Program-made: the position numbers and the translations under genes | Assembly: GCA_964428835.1 (NCBI GenBank) | Contig: CAYRZQ010000039.1 | Location: 1 to 29,892, forward strand | From: JAIXWP01 sp964428835 | GTDB taxonomy: Bacteria; Bacteroidota; Bacteroidia; Flavobacteriales_D; Sanyastnellaceae | Direction of reading: 5' to 3' | Length of the DNA stretch: 29,892 nt | Shown: positions 1 through 8,131 of the stretch, piece by piece | Position numbering within the stretch: the first letter of the stretch is position 1 | Layout: the number at the start of each line of letters is the position of its first letter | Notes under the pieces: generated by a model | What the model was told of the DNA's origin: nothing | Databases searched by the model: none | Seen by the model: the letters and a program-made list of their open reading frames with translations, nothing else

Positions 1-49
1 TCGTCGCTTCGTCCCTCGCCCCTCTCATTCGCCCCTCGCCCCTTTTCAC
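1..49. repeat. Degenerate pyrimidine-rich short tandem repeat (window edge)
   Basis: The window opens inside a C/T-rich array on the + strand. Its words include GTCGCTTC at 3-10, GTCCCTCG at 11-18, and later GCCCCTC and GCCCCTTTT. The first two closely match the array at 23329-23390. The array ends directly at the -7 box of the first exbB gene. It continues off the left edge, so its full length is unknown. No coding potential is visible. Confidence 0.75.
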
Positions 50-57
50 TATCTTCG
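50..57 (+). promoter_or_regulatory. Bacteroidota -7 promoter box (TATCTTCG) for exbB1
   Basis: TATCTTCG fits the TAnnTTTG-type -7 element of Bacteroidota housekeeping promoters, with the common C variant at the seventh base. It lies 21 bases before the ATG at 79, implying a leader of roughly 15 bases. No clear -33 TTG is seen at the usual spacing; that region is the pyrimidine-rich repeat. Confidence 0.55.
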
Positions 58-78
58 TCCCCTAAAACGTAACAGAGT

Positions 79-726
79 ATGTTATTACAAGGTGCGCCGG
101 TGGAGCAATCGCTCGATATTATCGGATTGTTGATCAAAGGTGGAGTGGTGATGCTCATCCTCCTTCTATTGTCTATCGCGGCAATCATCATCATCGCAGA
201 ACGTTTGATGTTTATTGGAAAGAATGCCAAAATAGATGATAAGAGTCTTGAAACTTTAGCGTCGTTAATGGAGAAGAATGACAAAGCTGGAATGCGCGCC
301 CTCTGCGAGAAGCGCGGTGACAGTTGGGGCAGAATCTTCAACTACGCAGCGATCACAGACGTTTCGACACCAGCCGAATTGGATAAGATTCTGGAAGACG
401 CAGCGAATATTGAAGTTTCGCGTTTAGAAAAAGGATTGCACTATCTCTCTATGATTGCCGGTCTCGCGCCCCTCTTCGGTTTCGTCGGTACAATCATTGG
501 GGTAATCACCATTTTCTTCGACATCTCTATCAGTTCTGATATCAGCATCTCCATTATCTCTGAAGGTCTTTACAAAAAGATGGTATTGTCCGCGGCAGGT
601 CTTGTAGTCGGTATTTTGGCTTTCTCTGCATATCATTTGTTCCAACATCAAATCGATAAGTTCGTTTCGAATGTTCAGGAACACGCTTTGGTATTGAAAG
701 TGGCTATGTCAAAAAAGAATAAGTAA
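79..726 (+). CDS. exbB: MotA/TolQ/ExbB proton channel family protein (first copy)
   Basis: This is an inner-membrane channel subunit that, with ExbD, uses the ion gradient to drive a TonB-type transducer. The 215-residue protein has the family layout: a first membrane helix at about 20-42, a cytoplasmic domain, and two more helices at about 124-147 and 168-190. The second helix carries the signature GLAPLFGFVGTIIGV and the third KKMVLSAAGLVVGI. The ATG at 79 is the first start after a -7 box at 50-57. exbD follows after 2 bases, so the two are surely co-transcribed. TolQ is possible from sequence alone, but the TonB-like gene downstream favours ExbB. Family confidence is high; the substrate system is inferred. 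Confidence 0.9.
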   Translation: MLLQGAPVEQSLDIIGLLIKGGVVMLILLLLSIAAIIIIAERLMFIGKNAKIDDKSLETLASLMEKNDKAGMRALCEKRGDSWGRIFNYAAITDVSTPAELDKILEDAANIEVSRLEKGLHYLSMIAGLAPLFGFVGTIIGVITIFFDISISSDISISIISEGLYKKMVLSAAGLVVGILAFSAYHLFQHQIDKFVSNVQEHALVLKVAMSKKNK

Positions 727-728
727 AA

Positions 729-1130
729 ATGAAGATCAATCGAAGACGTAAGGGCGCAGCGGAAGTGAGTACACATTCGCTGAATGACATTATGTTTTTC
801 TTGCTGCTTTTCTTTTTGATCATTTCTACGATGACCAATCCCAACGTAGTGAAGGTGATGCTCCCCTCGGCGGCAGACAACAAAGAGAAAGAGTCGAAGC
901 GCAACGTACAATTGACCGTTGATGCTCAAAAGAACTATTATATCGACGGTGAAATGATGAGTTTGGAACAACTCGAAGTGCGCCTCGAGGCCATCGCTAA
1001 AAAAGATCCTGAGGCTGCATGTGCGATCAACATCGAACGCACCTTGACAGTACAAGACTTGGTGGATGTGATGCAGATGGGTTCACGACACAATATTAAA
1101 ATGTACCTCAAGACGGGCAAACCGTCGTAA
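729..1130 (+). CDS. exbD: ExbD/TolR family biopolymer transport protein (first copy)
   Basis: This is the partner of the preceding ExbB in the Ton motor. The 133-residue protein has a short basic cytoplasmic N-terminus, one membrane helix at about 17-37, and a periplasmic domain. Asp20, at the start of the helix in the LNDIMFFLLLFF context, is the conserved ion-carrying residue of the family. The gene starts 2 bases after exbB stops and ends 10 bases before the antiporter gene, so the three probably share one transcript. Its periplasmic domain differs clearly from that of the second ExbD at 3360, so the two pairs are not a recent duplication. Confidence 0.9.
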   Translation: MKINRRRKGAAEVSTHSLNDIMFFLLLFFLIISTMTNPNVVKVMLPSAADNKEKESKRNVQLTVDAQKNYYIDGEMMSLEQLEVRLEAIAKKDPEAACAINIERTLTVQDLVDVMQMGSRHNIKMYLKTGKPS

Positions 1131-1140
1131 TCTTTATATC

Positions 1141-2517
1141 ATGGAAATTCTTATTCTGGTAGTCTTCGTACTCGGCTACATTGCTATTGCCACAGAACAT
1201 TCTATTAAAATTGATAAAGCAGCATCCGCACTCATCACGGGAGTGTTGTGCTGGTCGATATTGGTGGTAGGCGCCTCAGCGGTACCCGAACATTTGCTCG
1301 GTGATTACGGACACATGCTTTCAATGGAAGGCAAGGAGAGCATTCCACTCTATGAGTTTTTCGATCATCGCTTACTTCACCATTTGCAAGAGATAGCGGG
1401 AATCTTATTATTCCTTATGGGAGCAATGACGATTGTAGAAATTGTGGATGCACATGAAGGTTTCCGAGTCATAACGGATCGTATTCAATCGAAGAGCAAA
1501 GTGCGATTGATGTGGGTGATTGGAATTCTCACCTTCTTCCTATCAGCTGCACTTGATAATCTCACTACTGCCATAGTGATGGTGAGTCTTGTGCGCAAAT
1601 TGATTGATGATCAAAAGACGCGTTGGTTTTTTGGTGGTATCATCGTGATCGCGGCGAATAGTGGTGGTGCATGGTCTCCCATAGGTGATGTGACTACGAC
1701 GATGCTTTGGATTGGAAAACAAATTACGAGTGCGAGTATCATCAAAGAAATTTTCTTAGCGAGTTTGATGAATTTATTGGTTCCACTAATTGTACTATCA
1801 TTCGTTCTAAAAGGAAATGTAACGCGTCCAGTTGTAGCGAATGATGAAGGAAAAGCCATTTCGGGCCGAGAGCGTTCATTGGCCTTTATTCTTGGTGTTG
1901 GGGGTTTGCTATTCGTTCCCATTTTCAAGAGCATAACCCACCTGCCTCCCTTCATGGGCATCATGTTCAGTTTGGGTATCTTATGGATTGTAACCGAAGT
2001 ACTGCATGGGAAAAAGTCGGATGCAGAGAAATCCAAGTTGAGCGCATTGCATGCTTTGCGAAAGATTGATATGCCTTCCGTACTTTTCTTTTTAGGGATT
2101 TTATTGGCCGTGTCTGCCTTGCAAGACGTAGGTCACTTGCGCACTTTGGCGGGAGCTCTGAAAGATAGTCTAGGTAATGTCTATGCGATCAATATTGCTA
2201 TTGGCGCTCTATCGGCGGTGGTAGACAATGTGCCTCTCGTTGCAGCGAGTATGAACATGTATGAAATAGTGCCAGCGCTCACAGGAGATGCCTGGAATGA
2301 TATGTTTGTACAAGACGGACCTTTCTGGCATTTCTTGGCTTATTGTGCTGGAACAGGCGGCAGCATGTTGATCATCGGGTCTGCAGCAGGTGTAGCTGTG
2401 ATGGGTTTAGAGAAAATCGACTTTATGTGGTATGTCAAGAATATAACTCTGTGGGCTTTGCTCGGATATCTAGCTGGTGCAGGAGTTTATATTTTGGAAA
2501 TGATGATATTACATTGA
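1141..2517 (+). CDS. nhaD: NhaD-type sodium:proton antiporter
   Basis: This is an inner-membrane Na+(Li+)/H+ antiporter of the NhaD family within the ion transporter superfamily. The 458-residue protein is almost wholly hydrophobic, with about 11-12 predicted helices. Visible family signatures are ALDNLTTAIV (Asp139, Asn140), NSGGAWSPIGDVTTTM (Asp183), VVDNVPLVAA (Asp362) and the C-terminal GTGGSMLIIGSAAGVAVMG. The ATG lies 10 bases after exbD. Its position between two exbB-exbD pairs is notable, because the antiporter shapes the same cation gradients that power Ton motors. That functional link is inferred from context only. A 123-base gap separates it from the next exbB. Confidence 0.9.
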   Translation: MEILILVVFVLGYIAIATEHSIKIDKAASALITGVLCWSILVVGASAVPEHLLGDYGHMLSMEGKESIPLYEFFDHRLLHHLQEIAGILLFLMGAMTIVEIVDAHEGFRVITDRIQSKSKVRLMWVIGILTFFLSAALDNLTTAIVMVSLVRKLIDDQKTRWFFGGIIVIAANSGGAWSPIGDVTTTMLWIGKQITSASIIKEIFLASLMNLLVPLIVLSFVLKGNVTRPVVANDEGKAISGRERSLAFILGVGGLLFVPIFKSITHLPPFMGIMFSLGILWIVTEVLHGKKSDAEKSKLSALHALRKIDMPSVLFFLGILLAVSALQDVGHLRTLAGALKDSLGNVYAINIAIGALSAVVDNVPLVAASMNMYEIVPALTGDAWNDMFVQDGPFWHFLAYCAGTGGSMLIIGSAAGVAVMGLEKIDFMWYVKNITLWALLGYLAGAGVYILEMMILH

Positions 2518-2640
2518 GAACCGTCACTAACAATGGTCTTTGAATAAGTTCTGGGAGACCCGGAGAAGGATTCACAATTTCCACCGAATTTCGTCGTTGC
2601 AAGCCCACATGGGCCTTAGTTACTCTTAATTCGAAACAAT
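2518..2640 (+). other. Intergenic gap between nhaD and second exbB
   Basis: These 123 bases hold no convincing gene. I do not find a good TAnnTTTG box before the ATG at 2641, although this is the largest gap inside the Ton locus and a promoter would be expected. A weak hairpin is possible at 2601-2617, where GCCCA and TGGGC are separated by two bases. It has no T-run and is not a good terminator. Confidence 0.4.
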
Positions 2641-3348
2641 ATGGATTTGTTATTCTTTCTTCAAGACAATTTAACCGTAGGTGGTCAAGCAGCTAGCAAC
2701 GCTGTCAATCTTCCAGATGCTCCTGTCGAGGAGGGTATTAACTGGCTCAATGAGTTTATCAAGGGAGCATACATCTATGTCCCACAAATAATATTAAGTA
2801 TTGCTGCGGTTTACATTTTCTTTGAAAGAACTCAGGCCATTAATAAAGCCATGAAGGAAGAAGGGAACTTCATGGAGAAAATCAAGGAATATATCAATCA
2901 AGGTAAATTGGATAGCGCGCGTAATCTTTGCGCTACTACTCAAACGCCCGTGGCACGCATGATTGAGAAAGGTATCATGAGAATTGGTAAAGATATGAGC
3001 GATATAAAAGCTGCAATTGAAAACGTAGGTAAATTGGAAATTTATAACCTTGAAAAGAACGTCTCTTTCCTGGCGACTTCTTCTGGCGCAGCACCAATGC
3101 TTGGTTTCTTGGGTACAGTAATCGGTATGGTCGGAGTATTCCGTTCTATTCAGGTGAATGGTCCGGACCTCGCAAGTATGGGTGGTGATATGATGTTGGC
3201 GATGATCACAACAGTTGTCGGTTTGATTGTGGGTATCATCAGTTATGTCGCTTACAACACTCTTGTTGCCCGCATCGGCAAGGTGATTCATAAGATGGAA
3301 GCACGTGCCGTAGAATTCATCGACATCCTCGAACAACCTACCAATTAA
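2641..3348 (+). CDS. exbB: MotA/TolQ/ExbB proton channel family protein (second copy)
   Basis: This is the second Ton-motor channel subunit. The 235-residue protein has helices at about 44-62, 145-167 and 184-205, with signatures GAAPMLGFLGTVIGMVGVF and MMLAMITTVVGLIVGIISY. The N-terminal extension of about 40 residues before the first helix is longer than in the first copy. It is followed after 11 bases by exbD and then by the TonB-like gene overlapping exbD, so this second pair looks like the one wired to the local transducer. Sequence divergence from the 79-726 copy argues for distinct roles or an old duplication. Confidence 0.9.
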   Translation: MDLLFFLQDNLTVGGQAASNAVNLPDAPVEEGINWLNEFIKGAYIYVPQIILSIAAVYIFFERTQAINKAMKEEGNFMEKIKEYINQGKLDSARNLCATTQTPVARMIEKGIMRIGKDMSDIKAAIENVGKLEIYNLEKNVSFLATSSGAAPMLGFLGTVIGMVGVFRSIQVNGPDLASMGGDMMLAMITTVVGLIVGIISYVAYNTLVARIGKVIHKMEARAVEFIDILEQPTN

Positions 3349-3359
3349 TACTCCACACT

Positions 3360-3764
3360 ATGGATTTTGGAAGAAGAAATAAAGTGGCGGCGGAGGCAAA
3401 CATGTCTTCGATCTCCGACTTGGTGTTCCTCTTGCTCATCTTCTTCATTGTGATGTCCACGATGGCGGTGAATGGAGAAATGGTAAATCTACCCAAGACG
3501 AGCACGGGTGAGTCAGTTGCTGGCGCGGCTTCTGTGACTATCACAAAAGACTTAAGGTATATGGTCAATAACACCGAAGTCACAAAGGAAGAGGTGAAAG
3601 ATAAATTGACTGCATTGATGGCCGGAAAGCCCGATGATAAGCGCACCGTCATTCTCAACGTTGACAGAGATGTACCAACAGGAGAGACAATTGAACTTTT
3701 TTCAACTTTGAAGGTACTACGCTGCAATCCAGTGATTGCAACACGTACTAAAAAAGAAGAATAA
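3360..3764 (+). CDS. exbD: ExbD/TolR family biopolymer transport protein (second copy)
   Basis: This 134-residue protein is the partner of the second ExbB. It has a short basic N-terminus, one membrane helix at about 18-36 with the conserved Asp20 (SSISDLVFLLLIFF), and a periplasmic domain rich in Lys and Thr. The stop codon overlaps the next start as TAATG, so translation of the TonB-like protein is probably coupled to it. The protein is of normal family length and no defect is visible. Confidence 0.9.
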   Translation: MDFGRRNKVAAEANMSSISDLVFLLLIFFIVMSTMAVNGEMVNLPKTSTGESVAGAASVTITKDLRYMVNNTEVTKEEVKDKLTALMAGKPDDKRTVILNVDRDVPTGETIELFSTLKVLRCNPVIATRTKKEE

Positions 3765-4534
3765 TGACAGAATCAAAATCACATAAGACCATAGCGGCCT
3801 CGGGGAGCATTGCGGTGCATGCAGCACTTGCAATTCTTTTGATGCTTGCGCTCAAAGATTGCGGAGGCGGCTCAGGAGGCGGCAATCAATACATGGCATT
3901 GAATGTGGCTGCTCTTGGCGACTCGGATATGGGAAGCGGAGAGGATCCAGGTGCTCCAGCTCCATCAGCGTCTGCTCCACAAGAACCGGTAGAAGAGGAG
4001 CAAGTAGAAACGCAAGAAGAGGCTCCAGTAGTAGCTCCAAAAACAGAAACTACCAAGCCCAAAGAAACAAAACCCAAAGAGACAAAACCAACGGAGACAA
4101 AGCCCAAGGAAACAACGAATAATACGGTGAATAGCGCCTTGGATGCCTTGAATAATAACAAACCCGGTGGTGGTAGTGGCGAAACAAAGCCCGGCGGAAA
4201 CGAAGGTCGACCTGATGGATCTATTTCAGGTAAAGGTATTTTTAGCGGCGGTGGAGGAAGCGGGAATTGGAACTTGAGCGGACGTACCATGTCGAGCCCT
4301 CCTGCGTTGGATGAGCGACCTCAAAGCGAAGCCACAATTGTGGTATCTATTCTTGTGGACAGAACAGGAAAAGTCGTGAGTGCGAGTGTTCAGGACTACA
4401 CAGGAGGAACAGAGGGAAGAGCGAAATTGGAAGAACTGGCCTTAAAAGCAGCACGTTCGGCTCGATTCTCAGCAAATCCTGATGCAACAATCAATCAGAA
4501 AGGAACGATCACCATCAACTTTAAGTTGAAATAA
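3764..4534 (+). CDS. tonB: TonB-like energy transducer
   Basis: This is the likely periplasm-spanning transducer driven by the adjacent ExbB/ExbD. The 256-residue protein has one N-terminal membrane helix at about 11-30. Within it Ser15 and His19 have the same spacing as the S and H of the SHLS motif in E. coli TonB, and Leu26 also fits. A long Glu/Pro/Lys-rich linker follows, including TKPKETKPKETKPTETKPKE at about 97-117, then a Gly-rich stretch. The C-terminal 70 residues (ATIVVSILVDRTGKVVSA onward) resemble a TonB C-terminal domain. A TolA-like role is the alternative. The gene ends exactly where convergent folC ends, with no spacer. Confidence 0.8.
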   Translation: MTESKSHKTIAASGSIAVHAALAILLMLALKDCGGGSGGGNQYMALNVAALGDSDMGSGEDPGAPAPSASAPQEPVEEEQVETQEEAPVVAPKTETTKPKETKPKETKPTETKPKETTNNTVNSALDALNNNKPGGGSGETKPGGNEGRPDGSISGKGIFSGGGGSGNWNLSGRTMSSPPALDERPQSEATIVVSILVDRTGKVVSASVQDYTGGTEGRAKLEELALKAARSARFSANPDATINQKGTITINFKLK

Positions 4535-4564
4535 TCACAAGACTTCAGCAACAGTAAATACAGA
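4103..4564 (+). terminator. Placeholder removed: see 4564-4103 correction in next entry
   Basis: The coordinates of this entry are not meaningful; use the terminator entry at 4564-4602. Confidence 0.
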
Positions 4565-5755
4565 GCCTCCGATTAGGATCATATCTTTTTCGGAGGCTTT
4601 TTCTTTAGCAGCTTCAAAAGCCGAACGAACGCTCGGGTAAGTATCCCCAGTTAGTCCTTGAATAAGGGCTTGCTCTTGTAGCAAACCAGCATCCAAACCT
4701 CTTGGGATATCGGCTTTGCAGAAATAGTAAACTGCGTCTTTTGGAAGCAATCTCAACACAGACTGAATATCCTTGTCATTCACCATTCCAATCACAAAGT
4801 GAAGTCTTTCAAATTTTTGATCGCTTACTTGTTTCATCAAAATTTCAATACCGTCTACATTATGTCCTACATCAGCAACCGTCAATGGTGCATTGGATAA
4901 AACTTGCCAACGCCCCATGAGACCAGTGTTTTTAATGACATTTGCGAAGCCGTTGATGATTTGTCTATCATTTATTTTCCAACCTTTTTCTCTTAAGGTG
5001 AGCAAAGTCTGATAAGCCGTTCTTCTATTTTGATCTTGATAATATCCTTTAAGTTCCGATTGAGGTGGTTCTATTGTGGAAATGGAGGCATCAATCCACT
5101 GAACCGAATGTTCATTCGCTTTTTCAATTATTACCGAACGAACGTTCGGTTTCATTTCGCCTAGCACAATTGGGGTGTTGTGTTTGATAATCCCGGCTTT
5201 TTCGATGGCTATTTTTTCTAGAGTATCTCCGAGAAGATTCATGTGGTCCCATCCAATGTTTGTAATAGCACTTACTTCGGGGAGAATTACATTCGTCGAA
5301 TCTAGCCTTCCTCCCAACCCTGTTTCGATGACCGCGATATCTACTTTTTCATTTTTAAAATACCAAAAGGAAAGTGCAATGGTCATTTCGAAAAATGACG
5401 GCTCAATGGAAGACCACTGTTGGCGGTATTTTTCTACAAAATCCACAATGGCTTCCCGTGTGATCATCTGACCATTGATTTTTATTCTTTCTCGAAAATC
5501 TTTTAAATGAGGAGAAGTGCAAAGGCCTACTTTATAGCCAGCTTCCTGGAGAGAACTAGCAATCAAATGCGAAGTGGAGCCTTTTCCATTGGTGCCTGCA
5601 ATATGCACTGTCTTTAGATCTTTGTGAGGATTGCCAATGATTTCACAGAGAGCTATGGTATTTGACAAATCGGGCTTATAGGCTGCGGGACCTATTCTGT
5701 GAAACATCGGAAGCGCACTGTACAAATAGTCCAGTACTTCATCATAAGACATCAT
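4535..5755 (-). CDS. folC: Folylpolyglutamate synthase / dihydrofolate synthase
   Basis: This Mur-ligase family enzyme adds glutamate to dihydropteroate or folates using ATP. The 406-residue protein shows the P-loop HIAGTNGKGSTSH at about 51-63, the SPHLKDFRERIKING segment, the central ETGLGGRLDSTN motif, ITNIGWDHMNLLG, and the C-terminal DVGHNVDG motif. Length is close to the usual 410-430. The start is one of two tandem ATGs (5755 or 5752). It begins 5 bases after porZ ends, so it is probably co-transcribed with porZ. Its stop abuts the stop of the TonB-like gene, and its 3' coding end holds the probable terminator of that opposing operon. Confidence 0.93.
   Translation of the reverse strand: MMSYDEVLDYLYSALPMFHRIGPAAYKPDLSNTIALCEIIGNPHKDLKTVHIAGTNGKGSTSHLIASSLQEAGYKVGLCTSPHLKDFRERIKINGQMITREAIVDFVEKYRQQWSSIEPSFFEMTIALSFWYFKNEKVDIAVIETGLGGRLDSTNVILPEVSAITNIGWDHMNLLGDTLEKIAIEKAGIIKHNTPIVLGEMKPNVRSVIIEKANEHSVQWIDASISTIEPPQSELKGYYQDQNRRTAYQTLLTLREKGWKINDRQIINGFANVIKNTGLMGRWQVLSNAPLTVADVGHNVDGIEILMKQVSDQKFERLHFVIGMVNDKDIQSVLRLLPKDAVYYFCKADIPRGLDAGLLQEQALIQGLTGDTYPSVRSAFEAAKEKASEKDMILIGGSVFTVAEVL
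4564..4602 (+). terminator. Likely intrinsic terminator of the Ton operon, inside convergent folC
   Basis: On the + strand AGCCTCCGA (4564-4572) pairs perfectly with TCGGAGGCT (4590-4598) across a 17-base loop and is followed at once by a T-rich run. That is the form of a Rho-independent terminator for transcripts arriving from the TonB-like gene, whose stop codon is 30 bases upstream. The stem is built from folC codons near the C-terminus (Ala-Ser-Glu and Gly-Gly-Ser). On the - strand the stem is not followed by T's, so it should act one way only. Confidence 0.6.
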
Positions 5756-5760
5756 AAGGC

Positions 5761-8094
5761 TTATTTAATGAATGCAATTTTAGCTACATTCTCAGCATCC
5801 CCTTCATTTGTTGCAGAAAAGATGAGGTAGATCCCAGAAGCTGGACGTTCGCCATTAAAATTTTTACCGTTCCAGACTGCTCGCCCGCCTTCACTTTCAA
5901 TTTCATTTACAATGTTTCCTTGCAAGTCTGTGATTTTAACGGTTGTTTGATAAGCAAGGCCGTCAATAATAATATCTCCTGTATAATCCTCGCGAACAGG
6001 ATTAGGATATGCAATGACATTAGACATTTCATTGTCAAAATTGGTAGCACTACCAAAATAGGAGATTATTCCGAGTTCGGTTAAGAAGAAAACTTCACCT
6101 GTTCTTTGATTGATGGTAATATCTAAAATGTTGTTAGAGAGAATTGGACTATTGGCTGTGGTGAAATGGTGGATTTGTTGTTGACCATCTGCACTTACTA
6201 GGAAAACTCCGCTTGTTTGAGTTCCAATCCATTTTCTATTCCCTCCGTCGATTTCGATAGCGGTTATGGATTCTGTGCCAAGTAATTCTTGAATATTTCC
6301 TCCTTGTTCGATAAGTATGGGCTCTGCGTCGAATGAGTCGCTATTGAACACAGCGTCTTGATTATAAATAACGGATAAGCCTTGTAACGTGCCTATCCAC
6401 AGCTCACCGTCCAGATCTTCTTTAATGCTAAGTACATCGTTGTTTGCGAGATTGCCGTTGCCTTCCGTGGCGGTGAGAAGTTTGAAATTATCATCACTGG
6501 TAGTGGTTAAAGTGCCATTTGGATTAAAGCCCAACAACCCACGACCCCTAACAATGGACCAAACGTAGCCAGACTGTCCAACTTCGATTTCAGTAATTCT
6601 GTCGTCAGTGGTGATCGTTGGAGAAAAGTTGTAGCCTGTGAATTGGCCATCTTTAGTCCTGCTGTGGATGGCAAGAGGACTGAGTGCATTATTCATCCAT
6701 AAATTACCATCCAAATCAAAAGCAATTCCGCTTACTCCTACCCAGTCGTTAATGAAGGTGAGCGGACCAATGCGCAAGGTGCTATTGGTGTTATTAAATA
6801 TGCTCACCACTTCATTGTCGTAAATTTCGATTAATCCTTCTTCCCAAGAACTTGCATAAACATGTTTGGTATCTGTTGGATCAATGGCCATGAAAATAAT
6901 ATCAAAAACGTTGACGCTAGAGTTAACTCCGGTAGGTGGAGGAATAACAGCCCAAGAAGAATTATCTAGATAGCTTATTGGTCTTGTAAAAAAATTATTA
7001 CCCCAAAACCCTGAAACTCCTCCATGAGCCAGGTATAATTTATCATTGAAAGCTTGCATTCTAAAACCATCGGAGATGGCTGGACCATTGGGTAGAATCA
7101 CAGATTCTTCTCCATTCGGAGCTCTTTTTAGCAAGCCTAAACTTTGATCGGTAATCCAATAATTTCCCTCACTATCTGTGATGAAACAGGTAGTCCTTAT
7201 AAACTTGTCCTGATGAGTTTGGACATTCAAAGTGAGTTGCAAATTATCATTCATGATAAAGTAAGCATAGCTACCTGCAATGTTTAGCCCTTGGGGGGAG
7301 ACGGAAAGCTTTTGAAAGAAAAGACCATTAAAGGTTTGAGCAGTGATCCATTCAGCTGACTCGAAATTATAGACGTAAATGATATCAGCTATAGAATTAT
7401 TAACGATGCAAAAGAGTTTTCCATTATAAAATTCAAGATCATCAACATTGATACCTGTAATGGGTGGAGAGGGCATATAATCCCAATTGTCGTAATTCGC
7501 GAGAACCGCCTGATTTAGAGAGGCCCTCACGATTCCATCATTTAGTGCGGCGTAAATGAAGTTATTTTGAATGGCAACGTCATAAACAGGAGCTTGAGTT
7601 CCGTTGGGTCCAATGATATAGGTTTCTCTCACTTCATATCTTACGGGATCTACCACTACGATTCCAAATCCTGTGGAGAGATAAACCTTATCTCCTGCAG
7701 GGAGGATATTATAAATTCTCTTATTTCCAATCAGTGCACTAATTCGAATATCTGGAAGATTTCTTTTCACCCCGTTTCTGGTCACAAAATCGACATTGCC
7801 ATTTTCATAGCCAACGATCAATTGATGATTTGTAAAGTCGTATTCCATAGCCGAAATGCGAACATCGCTTAGAACGTTGATTTTAGAATATCTTTCAATA
7901 GATCCTTCTGATTTGTCGTAGACGATGATTGAGGCATTAGAAGCAGCATAAATCTTATTGTCTTCGCCTTCACAAACATCTGATAGGCTGGTATAGGATA
8001 GATGGTCTCTCCAAGTTCCAACTGAAAAGTTGTCTTGTGCTAACGAATGTAGAAAACAAATAAATAAACCTATTAGGGTTAAGATATACTTCAT
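5761..8094 (-). CDS. porZ: Type IX secretion system protein PorZ-like (beta-propeller with C-terminal sorting-like domain)
   Basis: This is a surface or periplasmic component related to PorZ of the type IX secretion system, known in Porphyromonas to act in attaching cargo to anionic LPS. The 777-residue protein has a signal peptide at about 1-20 ending SLAQ, then the characteristic VGTWRDHLSYTSLSDV opening. A long region of propeller-like repeats follows (for example GELWIGTLQGLSVIY, NLWMNN). The last 85 residues form a Por-type C-terminal domain (IAYPNPV, then ASGIYLI). I start it at the ATG at 8094, because upstream in-frame codons would put a charged tail before the signal peptide. Length matches PorZ of about 780. 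It precedes folC by 5 bases. Confidence 0.8.
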   Translation of the reverse strand: MKYILTLIGLFICFLHSLAQDNFSVGTWRDHLSYTSLSDVCEGEDNKIYAASNASIIVYDKSEGSIERYSKINVLSDVRISAMEYDFTNHQLIVGYENGNVDFVTRNGVKRNLPDIRISALIGNKRIYNILPAGDKVYLSTGFGIVVVDPVRYEVRETYIIGPNGTQAPVYDVAIQNNFIYAALNDGIVRASLNQAVLANYDNWDYMPSPPITGINVDDLEFYNGKLFCIVNNSIADIIYVYNFESAEWITAQTFNGLFFQKLSVSPQGLNIAGSYAYFIMNDNLQLTLNVQTHQDKFIRTTCFITDSEGNYWITDQSLGLLKRAPNGEESVILPNGPAISDGFRMQAFNDKLYLAHGGVSGFWGNNFFTRPISYLDNSSWAVIPPPTGVNSSVNVFDIIFMAIDPTDTKHVYASSWEEGLIEIYDNEVVSIFNNTNSTLRIGPLTFINDWVGVSGIAFDLDGNLWMNNALSPLAIHSRTKDGQFTGYNFSPTITTDDRITEIEVGQSGYVWSIVRGRGLLGFNPNGTLTTTSDDNFKLLTATEGNGNLANNDVLSIKEDLDGELWIGTLQGLSVIYNQDAVFNSDSFDAEPILIEQGGNIQELLGTESITAIEIDGGNRKWIGTQTSGVFLVSADGQQQIHHFTTANSPILSNNILDITINQRTGEVFFLTELGIISYFGSATNFDNEMSNVIAYPNPVREDYTGDIIIDGLAYQTTVKITDLQGNIVNEIESEGGRAVWNGKNFNGERPASGIYLIFSATNEGDAENVAKIAFIK

Positions 8095-8131
8095 AAGGGA
8101 GGCAAGTTCTTTAAAAAAACCGAAGCCCACA

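Noticed and set aside
3886..4290. Minus-strand open frame opposite the TonB-like gene
   Set aside because: Its Pro, Ser and Gly-rich product is only the complement of the repetitive TonB linker.
4515..4529. Palindrome at the 3' end of the TonB-like gene as a folC terminator
   Set aside because: TCAACTTTAAGTTGA is AT-rich with a short stem, and no T-run follows on the minus strand.
4564..4602. A malformed terminator entry in the feature list (listed with end before start)
   Set aside because: That entry carries zero confidence and should be ignored; the valid terminator call is 4564-4602.
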